Below are positions 60,895 to 64,000 of a stretch of DNA of 64,000 bases, in pieces (positions within the stretch are counted from its first letter, which is position 1; the number at the start of each line of letters is the position of its first letter). A program made the position numbers and the translations under genes. Location of the stretch: positions 62,001 to 126,000 of the forward strand of contig NZ_QCYJ01000170.1 of assembly GCF_003123685.1 (NCBI RefSeq), in the 5' to 3' direction. Source of the DNA: Nocardia aurea (GTDB taxonomy: Bacteria; Actinomycetota; Actinomycetes; Mycobacteriales; Mycobacteriaceae). The notes beneath the pieces are model-generated. The model was not told where the DNA came from. It ran no database searches and saw nothing but the letters and a program-made list of their open reading frames with translations.

Positions 60895-62388
60895 TTAGGC
60901 CATATCCGTTGTTCTTTCGGCGTTTGCCACCGGAACCTCGCCATCGTGCACCATCGCCCGAATATCGGGCTGGGTTCCGATGCGCTGGGCGGTGGGCCGG
61001 TCCGGTGCCGCGGCCTGCGGTGAACCGGTCGCCCGCAGCAGGGCACGGATTTCGGCCGGGCCGCGCACACCCGCGCCCTGTGCGTGAATGCCCTGGTAGC
61101 AGGCGATGGCGCCGACGACGATCGGCGACGCGCTCGACGTGCCGCTGAATTGGTCGGTGTACCAGTAGTCTTCGTCGCCTCCGCCCTGGAGGTCACCGTA
61201 GCCGGTGGTGGTGACTTCCATCCCCCACCCTTGACTGTCGAGACGGGACCCGTAGTTGGAGAACGCCAGACGTGAGCGCGCGGGACCGTGTTCGCGCCCG
61301 TGGGTGCCCGGGGGCGGCGCGCCCGCACCGACCAGCACGGCCCCTGAACCCTCCGCATCCGCGCGGAAGGGGTTGCGCCAGGTCGACGGGAAATCCGCGG
61401 GCCGCACATCGTAGATCGCGTCGTCGAGATCTTCTGCGCCGTTGCCGGCGGCCTCGACCACGACGACACCGCGCGCGGTCGCGTAGCGGATCGCGGCGAG
61501 ATCGTCGGGCCACCATTCGACGGCGATATATCCCGATTGGTCGGGCCGGTTGCGGAAGTTCCAGCGCGGGCCTGGGCGGTGCAGTTCGAGCAGGATGATG
61601 TCGCCGGGGGCGAGGGCGTCGGCCGCGGTCCGGATCGCCGAGGCGGAGCCGCCGCCGAAGATCGACACCGCCCTGATGGTGGCCTCCGGGGCGATCCCGG
61701 TGATGCCGACGGCGTTGACGTCTGCGCTGATCTCACCGGCGACCGCGGTTCCGTGGTTGCGCCAGCCCGCGTCGGTGGACGGATTGCCGCCGATGACCCC
61801 GCCTTGATTGCCGGTGAGATCCTCGTGGGTGAACCGCCACGCTCCTTCGATGTCGATGACCCGAACGCCCGCGCCCCGGCCGCCGGGTCGCGTCCACGCC
61901 CATCGTGCGTCGACACCGTGCGGTGCGGCGTCCAGATATCCTTGGCGCGCTTCGAAACTCGGGGTCACGGCGGGTGCTTCCGCGAAGGCGCGGCGCGCGA
62001 GCGATCCCGGCGCGATCGGCAGTTCGGCGCCGGGTTTGATGTAGGCGCCGTCCACGGCGTCGTCCTCGCGCAACCGTCGCGCCACCTCCTCGAGGTCGGC
62101 GGCGATATCGCGCACGGCGAAGTAGTTCAAGAACTCCGCGGCGACCGGTTCCTCGCCGGTCTCGGCGAGTCTGCCGCGCAGCCGGGCGGCAGGACCGAAG
62201 ATCCTCGTCATCCTGGCTCCCGCAGGCAGGAGCGCCGACAGTCGGATCTCGGCGGCGACACTGTCGCGCAACACGTTCGGCGCGAGCGGCGCCGAGGTGC
62301 CGTGGGTGACCACGATCAGTTCGGCAGGGGCACGCAGCGATCCCGGGACCGAAGGGGCCGAGCTGCGAACCTGATCGGTGGGGGCCAT
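60895..62388 (-). CDS. S8 subtilisin-like serine peptidase, no signal peptide
   Basis: 497 residues. Triad: Asp in GVRVIDIEGAW, His in NHGTAVAGEI, Ser in FSGTSSASPIVVG, with the oxyanion Asn in VEAAGNGAED. An N-terminal 160-residue region may be a propeptide or regulatory domain (FLNYFAVRDIAADLEEVARR). No signal peptide or membrane anchor is seen, so it is either cytoplasmic or exported by another route. Starts 25 bases after the flavoprotein on the same strand; co-transcription is possible. Confidence 0.87.
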   Translation of the reverse strand: MAPTDQVRSSAPSVPGSLRAPAELIVVTHGTSAPLAPNVLRDSVAAEIRLSALLPAGARMTRIFGPAARLRGRLAETGEEPVAAEFLNYFAVRDIAADLEEVARRLREDDAVDGAYIKPGAELPIAPGSLARRAFAEAPAVTPSFEARQGYLDAAPHGVDARWAWTRPGGRGAGVRVIDIEGAWRFTHEDLTGNQGGVIGGNPSTDAGWRNHGTAVAGEISADVNAVGITGIAPEATIRAVSIFGGGSASAIRTAADALAPGDIILLELHRPGPRWNFRNRPDQSGYIAVEWWPDDLAAIRYATARGVVVVEAAGNGAEDLDDAIYDVRPADFPSTWRNPFRADAEGSGAVLVGAGAPPPGTHGREHGPARSRLAFSNYGSRLDSQGWGMEVTTTGYGDLQGGGDEDYWYTDQFSGTSSASPIVVGAIACYQGIHAQGAGVRGPAEIRALLRATGSPQAAAPDRPTAQRIGTQPDIRAMVHDGEVPVANAERTTDMA

Positions 62389-62413
62389 ACAGACAAGTGA
62401 ACCCGCTCGGTTC

Positions 62414-64000
62414 TCACGATGCCACTCGAATCGGATCGATGAGCACCCCGGGGTTGAGGACGCCCGCCGGATCGAGCACAGCCTTGGCCCCGCGCAGTGC
62501 CGCCGCGAACGGGTCGGGGCGTTGCCGGTCGTACCACCGCCGGTGGTCGCGCCCGACGGAATGATGGTGGGTGATGGTGCCGCCCGCGGTGTGGATCGCT
62601 TCGGAGACAGCGGTTTTGATGTCGTCCCACTGGGCGACCGTGTCGCCCCAACGTCCCGAGGCGTAGATGCCGTAGTAGGGCGCCGGACCGTCGGGATAGA
62701 CGTGGGTGAACCGGCAGGTGATCAGGCCACCGCCGCAGACCCGCGCGATCGCCTGCTGGGCGGCCGTGGTCACCGCCGCGTGCAGGTTCTCGAATTCCGC
62801 CCAGGTGCAGGCGGTTTCGAAGGTCTCGACGATCATCGAGCGCCGGGCGAGCACATCGCGCTGGTAGGGCATGCGCAGGAATGCCGAGCGCCAGTTGCCC
62901 GCGGCGTCGCCGGTGCCGGAATCGGAGCGGGCGCGGGTGCCGAGGACCAGACCGCCGTGGTCGCAGGCGATGCGCGTCGCGCGCTCGAGCCACGCGTCGA
63001 CCGGGTGGTCGGCGGATTCGAAGGCGAGCACCAGCAGTCCGCCGGTGACGTGCGTGTTCGCGTTGAGCAATGCTTCGGCCGGGTCGAGTAGTCGGCAATT
63101 GCTCGGATACAGCCCGGCCTGGGCGATGGCGCGGGTCGCGGCGACGGCGGTGGAGAAATCGCCGAACGACACCGACGCGGTGAGCTGCCAGCGCGGCCGC
63201 TGTTGTAGCCGCATCCACGCTTCGGTGATCACCCCGAGCGTGCCCTCCGAGCCGAGGAACAACCGATCCGGTGCCGGGCCGGCACCGGATCCGGGCAGTC
63301 GCCTGGACTGGCTGATCCCGACCGGGGTGACCACGCGCATCGATTCGGTCAGATCGTCGATATGGGTGTAGAGCGTCGCGAAGTGACCGCCCGCCCTGGT
63401 GGCGAGCCAACCGCCGAGCGTCGAGAACCCGAACGACTGCGGGAAATGCCGCAACGTCAGCCCGTGCGGTCGGAGCTGATCCTCCAGTCTCGGCCCCAAC
63501 GCGCCCGCCTGGATTCGCGCGGCCCGCCCGATCGGGTCGACCTCGAGCACGGCGTCCAACTCGGTCAGATCGAGGGTGAGAACGGGTCCGTCGAAACGTG
63601 GTTCGACCCCGCCGACCACCGAACTGCCACCGCCGTAGGGAACAACGGCGATCCCGGTGCCCGCGCACCAGTCGAGCAGATCGATCACGTCCTGTTCCTC
63701 GCGCGGGCGGGCGACGAGATCGGGCACATTGCCGATCTCGCCCCGCAGATTGCGCACGACGTCACGAAACGCCTTGCCGCGCGCGTGCCCGAGCCGGTCC
63801 ACCGGATCCGCCGAACATCGCCGGGCCAACGAGCCCGGCGGCGTGATCCGAGGCGCGGGCACCTCGAGCGCGGCCGGGTCCGGCGGCGGATGGTCGGTGA
63901 GATCGTGTCCGGGGAGCAACGCCGAAATCCGTGCCACCAGTTCGTTCGTCTCGGACTCCGAAGCGGCGTCCTCGACGGTCCCCCAGCCCCACCACGATCG
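62414..64000 (-). CDS. FAD-binding oxidase, alkyl-DHAP synthase-like (partial)
   Basis: 528 codons are visible. The frame is open to the right edge, and the first visible residues RSWWGWGTVEDAASE are typical of the very start of this family, so only a few residues are missing; GTG 63937 is therefore not the true start. FAD-binding loop VVPYGGGSSVVGGVEP and FPQSFGFSTLGGWLATRAGG (VAO/PCMH fold), then THHHSVGRDH, the His motif of alkyldihydroxyacetone-phosphate synthases. Resembles M. tuberculosis AgpS (Rv3107c). Ether-lipid synthesis is possible but other oxidations are not excluded. Confidence 0.85.
   Translation of the reverse strand, partial: RSWWGWGTVEDAASESETNELVARISALLPGHDLTDHPPPDPAALEVPAPRITPPGSLARRCSADPVDRLGHARGKAFRDVVRNLRGEIGNVPDLVARPREEQDVIDLLDWCAGTGIAVVPYGGGSSVVGGVEPRFDGPVLTLDLTELDAVLEVDPIGRAARIQAGALGPRLEDQLRPHGLTLRHFPQSFGFSTLGGWLATRAGGHFATLYTHIDDLTESMRVVTPVGISQSRRLPGSGAGPAPDRLFLGSEGTLGVITEAWMRLQQRPRWQLTASVSFGDFSTAVAATRAIAQAGLYPSNCRLLDPAEALLNANTHVTGGLLVLAFESADHPVDAWLERATRIACDHGGLVLGTRARSDSGTGDAAGNWRSAFLRMPYQRDVLARRSMIVETFETACTWAEFENLHAAVTTAAQQAIARVCGGGLITCRFTHVYPDGPAPYYGIYASGRWGDTVAQWDDIKTAVSEAIHTAGGTITHHHSVGRDHRRWYDRQRPDPFAAALRGAKAVLDPAGVLNPGVLIDPIRVAS

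Noticed and set aside
60771..61148. Plus-strand frame between the TetR and subtilase genes
   Set aside because: It overlaps the 3' end of the well-supported subtilase gene and shows no family match or ribosome site.
1..64000. CRISPR arrays, tRNA or rRNA genes, insertion sequences, prophage or integrase genes
   Set aside because: No regularly spaced repeats, no tRNA-like TTCGANNC loops in intergenic sequence, and no transposase or integrase motifs were seen.

Overview
The window is about 64 kb of high-GC, gene-dense actinobacterial DNA with many GTG starts and many ATGA/GTGA gene overlaps. The nuo operon preceded by an Rv3143-type response-regulator-like gene, a mycobacterial-type DinB polymerase, a conservon and red-type RuBisCO genes together point to the Mycobacteriales, most likely a Nocardia- or Rhodococcus-like organism. 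Species identity is inference. No rRNA, tRNA, CRISPR array, insertion sequence or prophage was seen.

Layout. 1-4.7 kb: the end of an unknown gene, then a four-gene conservon (sensor-kinase-like CvnA, roadblock CvnB, DUF742 CvnC, Ras-like GTPase CvnD) closed by a strong palindromic terminator. 4.7-13.9 kb: small metabolic and regulatory genes. These are a membrane protein, a NUDIX hydrolase, an HxlR regulator divergent from a thioesterase-MFS pair with a readable operator/promoter, a MATE exporter, a winged-helix protein, a BlaI/M56 pair, and DNA polymerase IV with an SOS-box-like palindrome on its start codon. 13.9-21 kb: a thiolase, then the Calvin-cycle operon cbbL-cbbS-cbbX-fbp-prk (minus strand) with a divergent CbbR-like LysR gene. 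21-22.3 kb: a decayed regulator/SDR pair. 22.3-26.1 kb: FHA protein, membrane protein and FAD oxidoreductase, then the Rv3143-like gene.

26.6-42.5 kb: a complete 13-function nuo operon for proton-pumping NADH dehydrogenase (complex I) in the order A to N. NuoH and NuoI are one continuous reading frame. A 26-codon open frame with a good ribosome binding site exactly fills the gap between nuoM and nuoN. A CRP/GlxR-type site lies upstream of nuoA. 42.6-50.3 kb: a BMP-type ABC importer with a CodA-like amidohydrolase and an ornithine cyclodeaminase-family protein. Two near-identical palindromes make a FCD-type GntR gene the likely regulator. 50.4-57 kb: two alpha/beta hydrolases, an unusual three-helix-bundle/solute-binding fusion, a large membrane protein, an MFS remnant and an aldo-keto reductase.

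57-60.7 kb is the most interesting accessory block: a 45-codon small gene, a membrane-anchored linalool dehydratase/isomerase-like protein and an MpaB/Lcp-family oxygenase, overlapping end to end, divergent from a TetR gene across a perfect 12-4-12 palindrome. It looks like a self-contained inducible pathway for an isoprenoid-like substrate. The window ends with a cytoplasmic subtilase and an alkyl-DHAP-synthase-like flavoprotein that runs off the right edge. The Calvin-cycle genes and complex I together suggest a facultatively autotrophic, respiring soil actinomycete.
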